Source of the DNA: Mesorhizobium sp. 1M-11
GTDB lineage: Bacteria; Pseudomonadota; Alphaproteobacteria; Rhizobiales; Rhizobiaceae
NCBI RefSeq assembly: GCF_001303895.1
Contig: NZ_LJSD01000011.1
Span: 186,001 to 250,000 of the forward strand
DNA: 64,000 bases
Direction: 5' to 3'
The notes under the pieces are model-generated. The model had not been told where the DNA came from. It saw only the letters and a list, made by a program, of their open reading frames with translations, and did no database searches. Shown here one piece after another: positions 26,407 through 35,504 of the stretch (position 1 is its first letter; each line of letters opens with the position of its first letter). Made by a program: the position numbers and the translations under genes.

Positions 26407-28520
26407 TCCCAGATTTCAGCAAGATGGCCTGGATGGCGCCGCGTACGCCATCCGGCGCGCCCGATGGTATCTGGGAAACGCCCGAAGGCATCGCGGTCAA
26501 ACGTCAATACGGACAGGCCGACCTCAACGAGCTCGACGATCTCGATACCTATCCGGGCCTGGCGCCGTTCCTGCGCGGCCCCTACCCGACCATGTATGTC
26601 CAGCAACCCTGGACGATCCGGCAGTATGCCGGTTTCTCGACGGCGGAAGAATCCAACGCCTTCTACCGCCGCAACCTTGCCGCCGGCCAGAAAGGCCTTT
26701 CCATCGCCTTCGACCTCGCCACCCATCGCGGCTACGACAGCGACCATCCGCGCGTCGCCGGCGATGTCGGCATGGCGGGCGTCGCGATCGATTCCATTCT
26801 CGACATGCGCCAGCTCTTCGACGGCATCCCGCTTGGCGAGATGACCGTCTCGATGACCATGAACGGCGCAGTGCTGCCGATCCTGGCGCTTTACATCGTC
26901 GCCGCCGAAGAACAGGGCGTTGCGCAGAAAGACCTCGCCGGAACCATTCAGAACGACATTCTGAAAGAGTTCATGGTGCGCAACACCTATATCTACCCGC
27001 CGAAACCCTCCATGCGGATCGTGTCGGACATCTTCTCCTACACGTCTCGCAACATGCCGAAGTTCAACTCGATCTCGATCTCCGGCTACCACATGCAGGA
27101 AGCCGGCGCGACCGCCGACCTGGAACTCGCCTATACGATCGCCGACGGCATCGAATATGTGCGTGCCGGTGTCGCCGCCGGTCTCGACATCGACAAATTC
27201 GCACCGCGGCTCTCCTTCTTCTGGGCGATCGGCATGAATTTCTTCATGGAAGTCGCCAAGCTGCGTGCCGCGCGCCTGCTGTGGGCCGAACTCATTGAAA
27301 AGAACTTCGCGCCGAGGGACCCGCGCTCGCTGTCGCTGCGCACTCACAGCCAGACATCCGGCTGGTCCCTGACAGCGCAGGATCCCTACAACAACATCGT
27401 GCGCACGATGATCGAGGCGATGGCGGCCACCCAAGGCCATACCCAGTCCCTGCACACCAATTCCTTCGACGAGGCGCTGGCCCTGCCGACAGACCATTCG
27501 GCGCGCATCGCCCGCAACACCCAGATCATCCTGCAGAAGGAAAGCGGCACCACCCGCATCATCGACCCTTGGGGTGGCTCGGCCTATGTCGAGCGGCTGA
27601 CGCATGAGCTTGCGGCCCGCGCCCGCGCCCATATCGAGGAAGTCGAAAAGCTGGGCGGCATGGCGGCAGCGCTCGAAAAGGGCATTCCGAAGCTGCGCAT
27701 CGAAGAAGCAGCGGCACGCACGCAGGCCCGTATCGACTCCGGCGAGCAGGTGCTGGTCGGCGTCAACGCCTTCCGCCCCGAGCGCGACATCGAGGTGGAC
27801 GTGCTGAAGATCGACAATGCCGAAGTGCGGGCAAGGCAATTGTCGAAACTGCAGCAATTGAAAGGCACGCGCGAGGTCGCCGCTGTCGAGACAGCGCTGG
27901 ATGAGCTGGCGAAGGCTGCGCAGGGCGACGGAAACCTTCTAGAATTCGCCATTCGCGCGGCTCGCGCCAAAGCGACCGTCGGCGAAATCTCGCTGGCACT
28001 GGAAAAGGCCTTCGGGCGCCATGTTGCTTCCGTGCAGATGATTTCCGGCGTCTATCGCGCCGCGCTCGGCGAAAATCCTGAAGTCGATCGGCTGCAGGAA
28101 AAGATCGCCGCCTTCGAGAAGAAGCACGGCGCCAAGCCGCGCATCCTGGTCGCCAAGCTCGGCCAGGACGGCCACGATCGCGGCCAGAAGGTGATCGGCA
28201 CGGCGTTTGCAGACCTGGGCTTCGACGTGACTGTCGGCGCCATGTTCCAGACGCCGGAGGAGATCGGCAAGCTTGCGGTGGAGAACGACGTCCACATCGT
28301 CGGCGTCTCCTCGCTCGCCGCCGGTCACCTCACGCTGGTCCCAGAGCTCAAGGCGGTACTGAAGAAGCTCGGCCGCGAAGACATGCTGATCGTCGCCGGC
28401 GGCGTCATCCCGCCGCAGGATTTCGAAGCCGTTCTGAAAGCCGGTGCCGCCGAAATCTTCCCGCCGGGAACAGTAATCCCGGAAGCGGCGGAACGGCTGG
28501 TGGATAGGCTGCTCGATTAA
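26403..28520 (+). CDS. mutB: Methylmalonyl-CoA mutase, large (catalytic) subunit
   Basis: A 705-residue adenosylcobalamin enzyme. The catalytic barrel contains [21 protein letters not shown] and [13 protein letters not shown]. The C-terminal B12 domain carries D589-x-H591-x-x-G594 ([10 protein letters not shown]), the lower-ligand histidine motif. The start is TTG at 26403 inside the mutA stop codon; an ATG at 26424 is the alternative. The MeaB/ArgK chaperone and epimerase genes are not next to it. Confidence 0.95.
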   Translation: MIPDFSKMAWMAPRTPSGAPDGIWETPEGIAVKRQYGQADLNELDDLDTYPGLAPFLRGPYPTMYVQQPWTIRQYAGFSTAEESNAFYRRNLAAGQKGLSIAFDLATHRGYDSDHPRVAGDVGMAGVAIDSILDMRQLFDGIPLGEMTVSMTMNGAVLPILALYIVAAEEQGVAQKDLAGTIQNDILKEFMVRNTYIYPPKPSMRIVSDIFSYTSRNMPKFNSISISGYHMQEAGATADLELAYTIADGIEYVRAGVAAGLDIDKFAPRLSFFWAIGMNFFMEVAKLRAARLLWAELIEKNFAPRDPRSLSLRTHSQTSGWSLTAQDPYNNIVRTMIEAMAATQGHTQSLHTNSFDEALALPTDHSARIARNTQIILQKESGTTRIIDPWGGSAYVERLTHELAARARAHIEEVEKLGGMAAALEKGIPKLRIEEAAARTQARIDSGEQVLVGVNAFRPERDIEVDVLKIDNAEVRARQLSKLQQLKGTREVAAVETALDELAKAAQGDGNLLEFAIRAARAKATVGEISLALEKAFGRHVASVQMISGVYRAALGENPEVDRLQEKIAAFEKKHGAKPRILVAKLGQDGHDRGQKVIGTAFADLGFDVTVGAMFQTPEEIGKLAVENDVHIVGVSSLAAGHLTLVPELKAVLKKLGREDMLIVAGGVIPPQDFEAVLKAGAAEIFPPGTVIPEAAERLVDRLLD

Positions 28521-28559
28521 AACCCCGCCGCGTACTCGGTCCAGGGTTTCAACGATCGG

Positions 28560-29027
28560 TTATTGCAGCCCGACCACTTCCCACTCGCGGCCATTGACCG
28601 CTGCCGTATCGCCAATGCTCTTGCCGAACAGGGCCAGCGCCATGGGCGAGACATGCGAGATCGAGCCCTTGGCGGGGTCGGCCTCGTCCTCGCCAACGAT
28701 CTTCCATGTCACCTGTTTGCCCGCCTCGTCTTCCAACGTCACGCTCATGCCGAAACGCACGACGCCGCCATCCGGCCCGGGAACGGATAGCTCCGCGCTT
28801 TCACGCCGGGCGTTCCAATAGCGCAGGTCACGCGAAACCAGCGCGATGCGCTCGCGGTCGCTTGCCGCTTCGGCATTGGCCAATGCCGCTCGCAGGGACG
28901 CCACTTCGGCGTCGATCATCGCCAAGCCTTCGACGGTCACCAGGTTGCGATGCGGGCTGACCGGCCGCTCACCGATGCCGGCAATGGCGTTTTCGCTGTC
29001 TTCTTCGCGCGTGAAAGCTCTGCTCAT
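28560..29027 (-). CDS. GreA/GreB-family transcription factor
   Basis: A 155-residue protein. The N-terminal coiled coil (LVTVEGLAMIDAEVASLRAALANAEAASDRERIALVSRDLRYWNARRE) enters the RNA polymerase secondary channel and rescues backtracked complexes. The C-terminal FKBP-like Gre domain (TWKIVGEDEADPAKGSISHVSPMALALFGKSIGD) binds polymerase. It diverges from canonical GreA in its N-terminal stretch and could instead be a Rnk or Gre-like paralogue. The spacing to its convergent neighbour mutB is 39 bases. Confidence 0.88.
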   Translation of the reverse strand: MSRAFTREEDSENAIAGIGERPVSPHRNLVTVEGLAMIDAEVASLRAALANAEAASDRERIALVSRDLRYWNARRESAELSVPGPDGGVVRFGMSVTLEDEAGKQVTWKIVGEDEADPAKGSISHVSPMALALFGKSIGDTAAVNGREWEVVGLQ

Positions 29028-29187
29028 AAAGAGAATTTAGGGCCAGCTAGCCAGCTTAACAAGCTTGATCACGTGGCCGGACAAGGCGAGCGCCGCGTCT
29101 CCCCGTTACAGACGCCCCAGCTAGCAAGTGCTATTTCGACATGGCACGGTTCGTGCTCGATGATCCGGAAAACAGGGAATCGTGCCA

Positions 29188-30567
29188 ATGCTGAACAGAC
29201 GCCACCTCCTCGGCCTTGCCGCCGGAGCTGCAGGGCTTGGCCTGATAATTGATCCAGCGAGGGCGGCCAAGCAGGCTACTGCCAAGCAGGTCGCGTCCAA
29301 GGCTGGCGGGATCGATCCAGCCGATTTTGGCGTGCGGCCGGGCGCTACCGATGATCAGAGCAAAGCCTTCGCCAAAATGCTGAAGACAGCCAGCGATGGC
29401 AATCAGCCAATCTTGCTGCCGCCAGGCACTTACATCGTTTCCGAGCTCGTTTTGCCGCCACGCGTGCGGCTCGCCGGCATTGCTGGCGCTACCCGCCTGA
29501 TCCATGGCGGCGGCGGGGCTTTCATTCGGGGCGAGAATGCCGATCACATCGCGTTTTCCGGCCTGATGTTCGATGGCGCCAAGCAATATCTCGGCGAGGG
29601 CGTGTCCGGCCTTCTCGACCTTCGCTCCGTGAAGGCCTTGGTGATCGACGACTGCCAAGTGAACGCCGCCTCCAAGAACGGCATTGCGCTGCAGCGTGCG
29701 GCGGGCCGCATCGAACGCTGTACCGTCACGGGCGCTGCGGACGCCGGCATCTGGTCGGTCGATGCCGCCGGTCTTTCAATCAGCGCCAATGCCATCGACG
29801 ACTGCGGCAATGGCGGCATCCTGGTGCACCGCTGGCAGATCGGTGAAGACAGCACCATGGTCAGCGGAAATCGCATCACCCGTATTGGCGCCCGCAATGG
29901 CGGTACTGGCCAGAACGGTAACGGCATCAATGTATTCCGCGCCGGTGGTGTCCTGATCTCCAACAACATCGTCAGCGACTGCGCCTTTTCGGCGATCCGC
30001 GCCAATTCAGGTTCCAACGTGCAGATCACCGGCAACAGTTGCCTGCGCTCCGGTGAGACGGCACTCTATTCCGAATTCGCCTTCGAAGGGGCTGCGATCG
30101 CCAACAATGTCATCGATGGCGCGGCCAACGGCATTGCGATCGTCAATTTCAACGAGGGCGGGCGCATGGCGACCTGCAGCGGCAATATCGTGCGCAATCT
30201 TTCCACCACCGGCCCGTATCCCGCGGAAGTCGGTGGTTTCGGTATCGGCATCGGCGTGGAGGCTGACACCACGGTGACCGGCAATGTGGTGGAAAACGCG
30301 CCGCAATGCGGAATGCAACTCGGCTGGGGGCCGTACCTGCGCAATGTGATTGCGACCAGCAATGTCGTGCGCAAGGCCGGCATTGGCATTGCGGTAAGCG
30401 TCGTCGACGGCGCAGGGCCGACGATCATCGCCGACAATGTGCTGCAGGACCTGCTCCATGGCGCCATCATCGGCAAGCGCTGGGCGGAGCCGGTAACGGC
30501 CGACCTCGCTGAAATCGGCAATGCCGGCTACGAGCATCTCACCGTGGAACGGAACCGGGTGAGCTAG
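29188..30567 (+). CDS. Tat-exported parallel beta-helix repeat protein (TIGR03808-like)
   Basis: About 459 residues. It begins with a twin-arginine signal (MLNRRHLLGLAAGAAGLGLIIDPARA). A pectate-lyase-like entry region (FGVRPGATDDQSKAF, LLPPGTYIV) follows, then many parallel beta-helix turns with repeated ISxNxI/NxV patterns. The organisation fits the twin-arginine repeat proteins of alphaproteobacteria, whose substrate is unknown; a polysaccharide-active role is plausible from the fold. ATG 29188 is preferred over GTG 29182 because AGGGAA is correctly spaced. Its stop codon lies in a palindromic repeat. Confidence 0.83.
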   Translation: MLNRRHLLGLAAGAAGLGLIIDPARAAKQATAKQVASKAGGIDPADFGVRPGATDDQSKAFAKMLKTASDGNQPILLPPGTYIVSELVLPPRVRLAGIAGATRLIHGGGGAFIRGENADHIAFSGLMFDGAKQYLGEGVSGLLDLRSVKALVIDDCQVNAASKNGIALQRAAGRIERCTVTGAADAGIWSVDAAGLSISANAIDDCGNGGILVHRWQIGEDSTMVSGNRITRIGARNGGTGQNGNGINVFRAGGVLISNNIVSDCAFSAIRANSGSNVQITGNSCLRSGETALYSEFAFEGAAIANNVIDGAANGIAIVNFNEGGRMATCSGNIVRNLSTTGPYPAEVGGFGIGIGVEADTTVTGNVVENAPQCGMQLGWGPYLRNVIATSNVVRKAGIGIAVSVVDGAGPTIIADNVLQDLLHGAIIGKRWAEPVTADLAEIGNAGYEHLTVERNRVS

Positions 30568-30658
30568 AGCAATTCCAGGAAAAGTGTGTAACGGTTTTCC
30601 GTCCGGAATTGCGTAAAAACAGAAAGTTAGAGCGTTTCCGCGAAAAACGGAAACCCTC
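30565..30658. repeat. Tandem palindromic repeat pair (Rhizobiales intergenic element)
   Basis: The first unit has GCAATTCC (30569-30576) and GGAATTGC (30605-30612) as outer arms with GGAAAA / TTTTCC inside. The second unit has GTTTCCG / CGGAAAC (30634-30654). The element opens with the TAG stop codon of the beta-helix gene and ends just before the stop of the converging asparaginase gene. Confidence 0.7.
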
Positions 30659-30663
30659 AAGCG

Positions 30664-31668
30664 TCAAACCAGCGCGGCGGTCGGGCGCAGGAGGCCGACC
30701 CGGGCACCCAGGCGGCTTTCCACCGGCGGGTTGGCGAATTCGACCAGCTTCACCGCCAGTTCGGCATCGGCCTGCAGGAGTTTCGCCAGCACGGCAGCAA
30801 TCATCACGCCGGCGGCGCGTTCGGCGCCATCATCACATTTCAGGGCAATGCCAAGCCCAAGTTCCGGCAAGGCCGCACAGAATACGCCTTCTGCGCCGAC
30901 CTTGACGAAGATGCGTCCAGGTGCCGCCCGCATCAACCGTGTATCGAGGCGATCGGTACCGGCAACCAGGAACGGCTCGGCCATACAGGCCTCGATCAAC
31001 TGCTTCGCAGCCTTGGCGCGCTCTGGCCCAAGGCTGTTGCCAGTCGCCATTTTGGCGAAACCTGCCGCGAAGCTGCGCAGCGGCACCGCATAGGTCGGGA
31101 TCGAACAGCCATCGGTGCCACAATGGGAGGTGCTGTGGGCAGCGCCAGTCACCGCCTCCATTGCCTCCCTGATCATCTCCTGCATGCGGTGGTTTGCCGC
31201 CACATAGCCGCGGTGGTCGATGCTGGAATGGCAACATGTGCAGATGAAGCCGGCGTGCTTGCCTGAGCAATTGTTGTGGAGAGGATTGGGTTCGCCGCCG
31301 GCACGGGCGAGTTGGACAGTGGCATGGTGATTGGAAGGCCAGTGCGAGCCGCATTCCAAAGCGCTGGCATCGAGGCCAACCTTTGCGAGCATGGCGGCAG
31401 TGAGCTCGACATGCTCGGGTTCGCCGGAATGGGACGAACAAGCCAGCGCAAGTTCACGGTTACCGAAACCATAGGCGTCGGCCGCGCCGCTCTCGACCAG
31501 TGGCAGCGCCTGGATCGCCTTGACTGCCGAACGCGGAAAGACCGGATGGGCAGTGTTGCCGATGTTCAGTACCGTCTTGCCGTCCCCGTCCACCACAGCG
31601 ACCGCGCCTCGATGGGCGCTTTCCACCACGGCACCGCGCAGCACCTCGACCAGAACCGGATTGGCCAT
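30664..31668 (-). CDS. ansA: L-asparaginase, Rhizobium etli (class 3) type
   Basis: A 334-residue enzyme that hydrolyses asparagine to aspartate and ammonia. It belongs to the family typified by R. etli AnsA, unrelated to E. coli asparaginases. The Ser-Lys catalytic pair is S47-x-x-K50 in PRSAVKAIQ. The zinc-site residues C134 and K137 (HNNCSGKHAG) and C188 (CGTDGC) all match the family. ATG 31668 (MANPVLVEVLRG) is the family start; the longer frame is not conserved-looking. It is divergent from an NCS1 permease, with a promoter and palindromes between them. Confidence 0.92.
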   Translation of the reverse strand: MANPVLVEVLRGAVVESAHRGAVAVVDGDGKTVLNIGNTAHPVFPRSAVKAIQALPLVESGAADAYGFGNRELALACSSHSGEPEHVELTAAMLAKVGLDASALECGSHWPSNHHATVQLARAGGEPNPLHNNCSGKHAGFICTCCHSSIDHRGYVAANHRMQEMIREAMEAVTGAAHSTSHCGTDGCSIPTYAVPLRSFAAGFAKMATGNSLGPERAKAAKQLIEACMAEPFLVAGTDRLDTRLMRAAPGRIFVKVGAEGVFCAALPELGLGIALKCDDGAERAAGVMIAAVLAKLLQADAELAVKLVEFANPPVESRLGARVGLLRPTAALV

Positions 31669-32005
31669 GGGATCCTCGCTTCGATTTCGCATCGAACGGG
31701 TAGCGGCTTGACGCGTCTCGCGCAACTGGCAAGCTTTTGGCCTCATGGCAAGCTCTCTGAGGCCTACCCTCGGCTATGCCCAAGCCGACAGGCCGATACC
31801 AGAGACTGCAAGGCGAAAACCGCGCAAGCCTTTCGATTGAAACGGATATTTCAGTTCAGCGAGCCGGATGGAGCGGTCCGCTCCTGATAAATGGCGGGGA
31901 AAACACAACCAGAGCGCTCACTCTTGACTCACCACCCGCCCCGCTATGTATATACATATCCCCACTTCAAGTGGATTTCAGACCGACTCTCGGGAGGAGG
32001 AAAGC
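31669..32005. other. Divergent control region, asparaginase / NCS1 permease
   Basis: This 337-base spacer holds a predicted promoter with an embedded palindrome (31924-31958), a 15-base dyad GGAGCGG-T-CCGCTCC at 31870-31884, and a 13-base dyad CCACTT-C-AAGTGG at 31961-31973. GGGAGGAGG before 32006 is the permease ribosome-binding site. Confidence 0.55.
31924..31958 (+). promoter_or_regulatory. Predicted sigma-70 promoter with operator TATGTATATACATA
   Basis: TTGACT at 31924-31929 and TGTATA at 31947-31952 are 17 bases apart. The -10 hexamer lies inside a perfect 14-base palindrome (31945-31958) resembling GntR-family operators built on a TGTATACA-like core. The layout would give repression of the permease gene at 32006. 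Confidence 0.55.
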
Positions 32006-33418
32006 ATGGCAGCGGCATCAACCGGCGTGGCCGAGCGGCGCACGATCGACCGGATTCCGGAAGGAGAGCGGCACGGTTCGTCCTTCAACCAGTTCACTCT
32101 ATGGTTCGGCGCGAACCTGCAGATCACGGCCGTGGTCGACGGTGCTTTGTCCATCGTTTTCGGCGCGGAGGCACTGACCGCGATTATCGGCCTCGCCATC
32201 GGCAATCTGCTCGGCGGCGCAGTGATGGCGCTGCATTCGGCGCAAGGTCCGCGCCTGGGCCTGCCGCAGATGATCTCCAGCCGGGCGCAGTTCGGCGTAA
32301 AGGGCGCGGCACTTCCGCTGATCCTTACTGTGTTGATGTATCTCGGCTTTGCGGCCACAGGCACGGTTCTGTCCGGCCAGGCGATCAACCTGATGTTCGG
32401 TGTAGAGGCGCCAGCCTTCGGCATGCTGGTCTTCGGTCTCATCACCGTCATCGTCGCGGTGATTGGCTACAAGCTTATCCATATCATCGGCCGCATAGCG
32501 ACGGTGGTCGGCATCCTTGGCTTCGGCTATCTCGCTGTACAGCTCTTCTCGCAATACAATGTGGCCGAGGCCTTCGGGCAGAAGCCTTTCAGCGTTGCGA
32601 CCTTCCTGCTCACCATCGCGCTCGCCGCCGGCTGGCAGATGACCTTCGCACCCTATGTCGCTGATTATTCGCGCTATCTGCCGACAGCAACGCCGGCGAG
32701 AACGACCTTCTGGTCGACGCTTCTCGGCTCTGCGATCGGCGCACAGATCGCCATGAGTTTTGGCGTCATCGTGGCAGCTCTCGGCGGAAAGTTCCTGCAG
32801 AATCAGGTCGGTTTCATGGGCGACCTCGCCGGCGCCGGGTTAGCGGCACTGCTGACCTATATCGTCATCGTCACCAACAAACTCACAGTCAACTGTCTGA
32901 ATGCCTATGGCGGCTCGATGACGATGCTGACCACGGTCAGTGCCTTCACCCGGCAGGATCGCATTTCGCAGGCGACGCGCATTGCCTACATCATTGCCTT
33001 CGTGGCGGTGTCGGTGGCGATCGCCATCTTCGCCAGTTCGAACTTCCTGTCATCGTTCAAGAATTTCGTGCTGCTGCTGCTCGCCGTCTTCGTGCCCTGG
33101 AGCGCCATCAACCTAGTCGACTACTACCTGATCTCGAAGGAGAAGGTCGATATTCCCGCGCTCTACGATGCGTCGGGTCGTTACGGTGCCTACAACTGGG
33201 TCGCACTCGGCTGCTATCTCTTTGGCGTGGTGGTGCAGATCCCGTTTCTGAACCAGGCGCTCTATGAAGGGCCGATCGCGGTGATGCTCGGTGGTGCCGA
33301 CATCTCCTGGATCGTCGCCCTGGTGGCGACTTCGGTGGTCTACTATTTCCTGGCACGCGGCAATGCCAGCGTGCCCCAGACCATGATCCTACCCGAGGAC
33401 GCGCCTGCCCGGGCATGA
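32006..33418 (+). CDS. NCS1-family permease (cytosine/purine/allantoin type)
   Basis: A 470-residue inner-membrane symporter with about twelve helices. NCS1 hallmarks are SFNQFTLWFGANLQITAVVDGAL at helix 1, the conserved GPRLGLPQMISSRAQFG loop and FAPYVADYSRYLP. It would import a nucleobase or related compound (cytosine, uracil, hydantoin, allantoin) with a cation. The start at ATG 32006 has a near-perfect Shine-Dalgarno (GGGAGGAGG). A long perfect hairpin follows the stop by 18 bases. Confidence 0.9.
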   Translation: MAAASTGVAERRTIDRIPEGERHGSSFNQFTLWFGANLQITAVVDGALSIVFGAEALTAIIGLAIGNLLGGAVMALHSAQGPRLGLPQMISSRAQFGVKGAALPLILTVLMYLGFAATGTVLSGQAINLMFGVEAPAFGMLVFGLITVIVAVIGYKLIHIIGRIATVVGILGFGYLAVQLFSQYNVAEAFGQKPFSVATFLLTIALAAGWQMTFAPYVADYSRYLPTATPARTTFWSTLLGSAIGAQIAMSFGVIVAALGGKFLQNQVGFMGDLAGAGLAALLTYIVIVTNKLTVNCLNAYGGSMTMLTTVSAFTRQDRISQATRIAYIIAFVAVSVAIAIFASSNFLSSFKNFVLLLLAVFVPWSAINLVDYYLISKEKVDIPALYDASGRYGAYNWVALGCYLFGVVVQIPFLNQALYEGPIAVMLGGADISWIVALVATSVVYYFLARGNASVPQTMILPEDAPARA

Positions 33419-33436
33419 TCCGGCATTCGAATATCG

Positions 33437-33489
33437 AGACAAACAGAGAAGCCGCCGTTTCAGTGAAACGGCGGCTTCTCTGTTTGTCT
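33437..33489. terminator. Very long perfect hairpin, likely bidirectional terminator
   Basis: Two 26-base arms (33437-33462 and 33464-33489) are exact complements around a single central base. It lies between the converging permease and thiolase genes. Neither side ends in a long T run, so termination may depend on stem strength or RNase III-type processing. Confidence 0.7.
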
Positions 33490-33534
33490 GACACCCCGCC
33501 AATGGAAAAGCGCCACGCGCTTTCCGGGAATTGC

Positions 33535-34701
33535 TCAGCGGATACGGTCGAGGATCGAGACGTAATTGGCGACGGCGGCGCCGCCCATATTGAAGATGCC
33601 GCCGAGTTTGGCGTCCTTCACCTGGATGCCGCCAGCCTCTCCAGCAAGCTGCATGGCGGTCAGCACATGCATTGACACGCCGGTGGCGCCGATCGGATGG
33701 CCCTTGGCCTTGAGACCACCTGAAGGGTTGATCGGCAGTTTGCCGTCCTTGGCAGTGTAGCCCTCGAGGGCCAGCTTTGCGCCCTCGCCCGGCTTGGCCA
33801 AGCCCATTGCCTCGTATTCGATCAGTTCGGCGATGGTGAAGCAGTCATGCGTCTCGACGAAGGAGAGATCGCCGAGTGTAACCCCAGCCTTCTTCAACGC
33901 GCGTTCCCAGGCTTGCTCGCAGCCTTCGAAGGCGAGGATGTCGCGCTTCGACATCGGCAGGAAATCCTGCACATGCTCATTGGCGCGGAAGGTGATGGCA
34001 CGGCGCATCCTGAGCGCGGTGTCGGTATCGGCGAGCACCAGGGCAGCGGCGCCGTCCGAAACTAGCGAGCAGTCGGTGCGCTTCAGCGGGCCGGCGACGA
34101 ACGGATTCTTCTCGCTTTCCTGGCGGCAGAAATCGAAGCCGAAATCCTTGCGCATCTGCGCATACGGATTGTCGACGCCGTTCTTGTGGTTTTTGGCAGC
34201 GATCATCGCCAATGCATCGGACTGATCGCCATAGCGCTGGAAGTAGGCCTGGGCGATCTTGCCGAAAACGCCGGCGAAGCCGGCCGGCGTATCGCCATCT
34301 TCCGGCAGATAGGAGGCCTTGAGCAGGTTCTTGCCGATCTCGGGGCCAGGCGTCGTCGTCATCTGTTCCGCACCAACCACCAGAACGATACGGGCGGCAT
34401 TGGCGTCGATGGCGCGGATGCCCTGGCGAACCGCAGCCGAGCCGGTGGCGCAGGCATTCTCAACACGGGTGGCAGGCTTGAAGCGCAACCGGTCATCGGC
34501 CTGGAGAACGAGGCTGGCGGTAAAGTCCTGCGCCGAGAAACCGGCATTGAAATGGCCAAGCACGATTTCGTCGACATCGTCTGGTCCGATGCCAGCATGC
34601 TCGAGTGCCTCCGAAGCAACCTTGGTGATCATGCCTTCGAGCGTCTCGCCCTCCAGCTTGCCGAAGCGCGAATGCGCCCAACCGACAATGCTTGCCGTCA
34701 T
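33535..34701 (-). CDS. Thiolase-family acyl-CoA acetyltransferase (SCP-x-like)
   Basis: A 388-residue enzyme. The nucleophilic cysteine is in VENACATGSAAV, a histidine in SFVETHDCFTIAE, and GHPIGATG near the C-terminus. The ETHDCFT and PSGGLKAKGHP motifs place it among the SCP-x/non-specific lipid-transfer thiolases rather than the biosynthetic PhaA group. It would cleave or form 3-ketoacyl-CoA in a degradative pathway. Many Rhizobiales carry it near choline or aromatic catabolism genes, but no operon partner is visible. It is divergent from betI. Confidence 0.9.
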   Translation of the reverse strand: MTASIVGWAHSRFGKLEGETLEGMITKVASEALEHAGIGPDDVDEIVLGHFNAGFSAQDFTASLVLQADDRLRFKPATRVENACATGSAAVRQGIRAIDANAARIVLVVGAEQMTTTPGPEIGKNLLKASYLPEDGDTPAGFAGVFGKIAQAYFQRYGDQSDALAMIAAKNHKNGVDNPYAQMRKDFGFDFCRQESEKNPFVAGPLKRTDCSLVSDGAAALVLADTDTALRMRRAITFRANEHVQDFLPMSKRDILAFEGCEQAWERALKKAGVTLGDLSFVETHDCFTIAELIEYEAMGLAKPGEGAKLALEGYTAKDGKLPINPSGGLKAKGHPIGATGVSMHVLTAMQLAGEAGGIQVKDAKLGGIFNMGGAAVANYVSILDRIR

Positions 34702-34758
34702 GGGAGTTTCTCCAAATTGGCCTTGCCTTTCCTAGCACATTAGGCCCGGCACGGTAAC

Positions 34759-34774
34759 TGTTCAATCCTGAACA
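34759..34774. promoter_or_regulatory. Inverted repeat TGTTCA-ATCC-TGAACA upstream of the thiolase
   Basis: Six-base perfect arms with a four-base spacer, 58 bases upstream of the thiolase start, in a position suited to an operator. No regulator assignment is possible. Confidence 0.4.
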
Positions 34775-34866
34775 TATGGGCCAGTCACGAAGAGTTGCGA
34801 GGGTCGCCTTGCGGAACAGCAGTCCCCTCGCCTCGCGTCGCAATGACCAAAATACATGGCGGGATT

Positions 34867-34890
34867 TTTATTGATTGACGAGTCAATAAA
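34867..34890. promoter_or_regulatory. BetI-like operator upstream of betI
   Basis: TTTATTGA and TCAATAAA form an eight-base dyad around TTGACGAG, 30 bases before the betI start. The TTGATTG...GTCAA core resembles the known BetI operator of bet operons. Choline binding to BetI would relieve repression here. Confidence 0.7.
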
Positions 34891-34919
34891 AAATAACTTG
34901 CCTGACGGGAGAAGCTGAA

Positions 34920-35504
34920 ATGCCGAAAATCGGAATGGAACCGCTGCGCCGCAAGGCGCTGATCGACGCCACGATCTCCGCGATCGGCGAGCGTGGGTCC
35001 CTCAACGTCACCATGTCGGAAATCGCTGACCGTGCGGGCGTCTCCTCCGCACTCGCCCATCACTATTTCGGGCCGAAGGAAGAGCTGCTGCTGGCCACGA
35101 TGCGACATCTTTTGACCGATCTCGGCGCCGACACGATCGCGGCGCTCAACAAGGCCGGCACGCCACGCGAACGGCTGTCAGCAATTGTCGGCGTGAACTT
35201 CAACGCCGGCCAGTTCCGCGAGGAGACCGTGCATGCCTGGCTTGCCTTCTATGTCGAGGCGCAAAACTCGCTCTCGCTGAGACGGCTGCTGCGCATCTAT
35301 GCGCGCCGGCTGCATTCCAACCTGATGAGCGGGCTTTCGCCGCTGGTGCCACGCGAGGAGGCCGCGCGCATGGCCGAAGCGATCGCCGCCATGATAGACG
35401 GGCTCTACATCCGCCGCGCGCTGCGCGATGGACTACCCAACCCCCTCAGTGCCGGTGCGCTGGTGGAGGACTATATCGACGCCAAGCTGGCACAGGTTCG
35501 ATGA
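34920..35504 (+). CDS. betI: TetR-family repressor BetI
   Basis: A 194-residue choline-sensing repressor. The N-terminal TetR helix-turn-helix ([40 protein letters not shown]) is followed by a helical ligand domain containing [32 protein letters not shown], diagnostic of BetI. Length is exactly that of the family. It overlaps the choline-sulfatase start by four bases and has a BetI-type box upstream, so it autoregulates the operon. Confidence 0.95.
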   Translation: MPKIGMEPLRRKALIDATISAIGERGSLNVTMSEIADRAGVSSALAHHYFGPKEELLLATMRHLLTDLGADTIAALNKAGTPRERLSAIVGVNFNAGQFREETVHAWLAFYVEAQNSLSLRRLLRIYARRLHSNLMSGLSPLVPREEAARMAEAIAAMIDGLYIRRALRDGLPNPLSAGALVEDYIDAKLAQVR

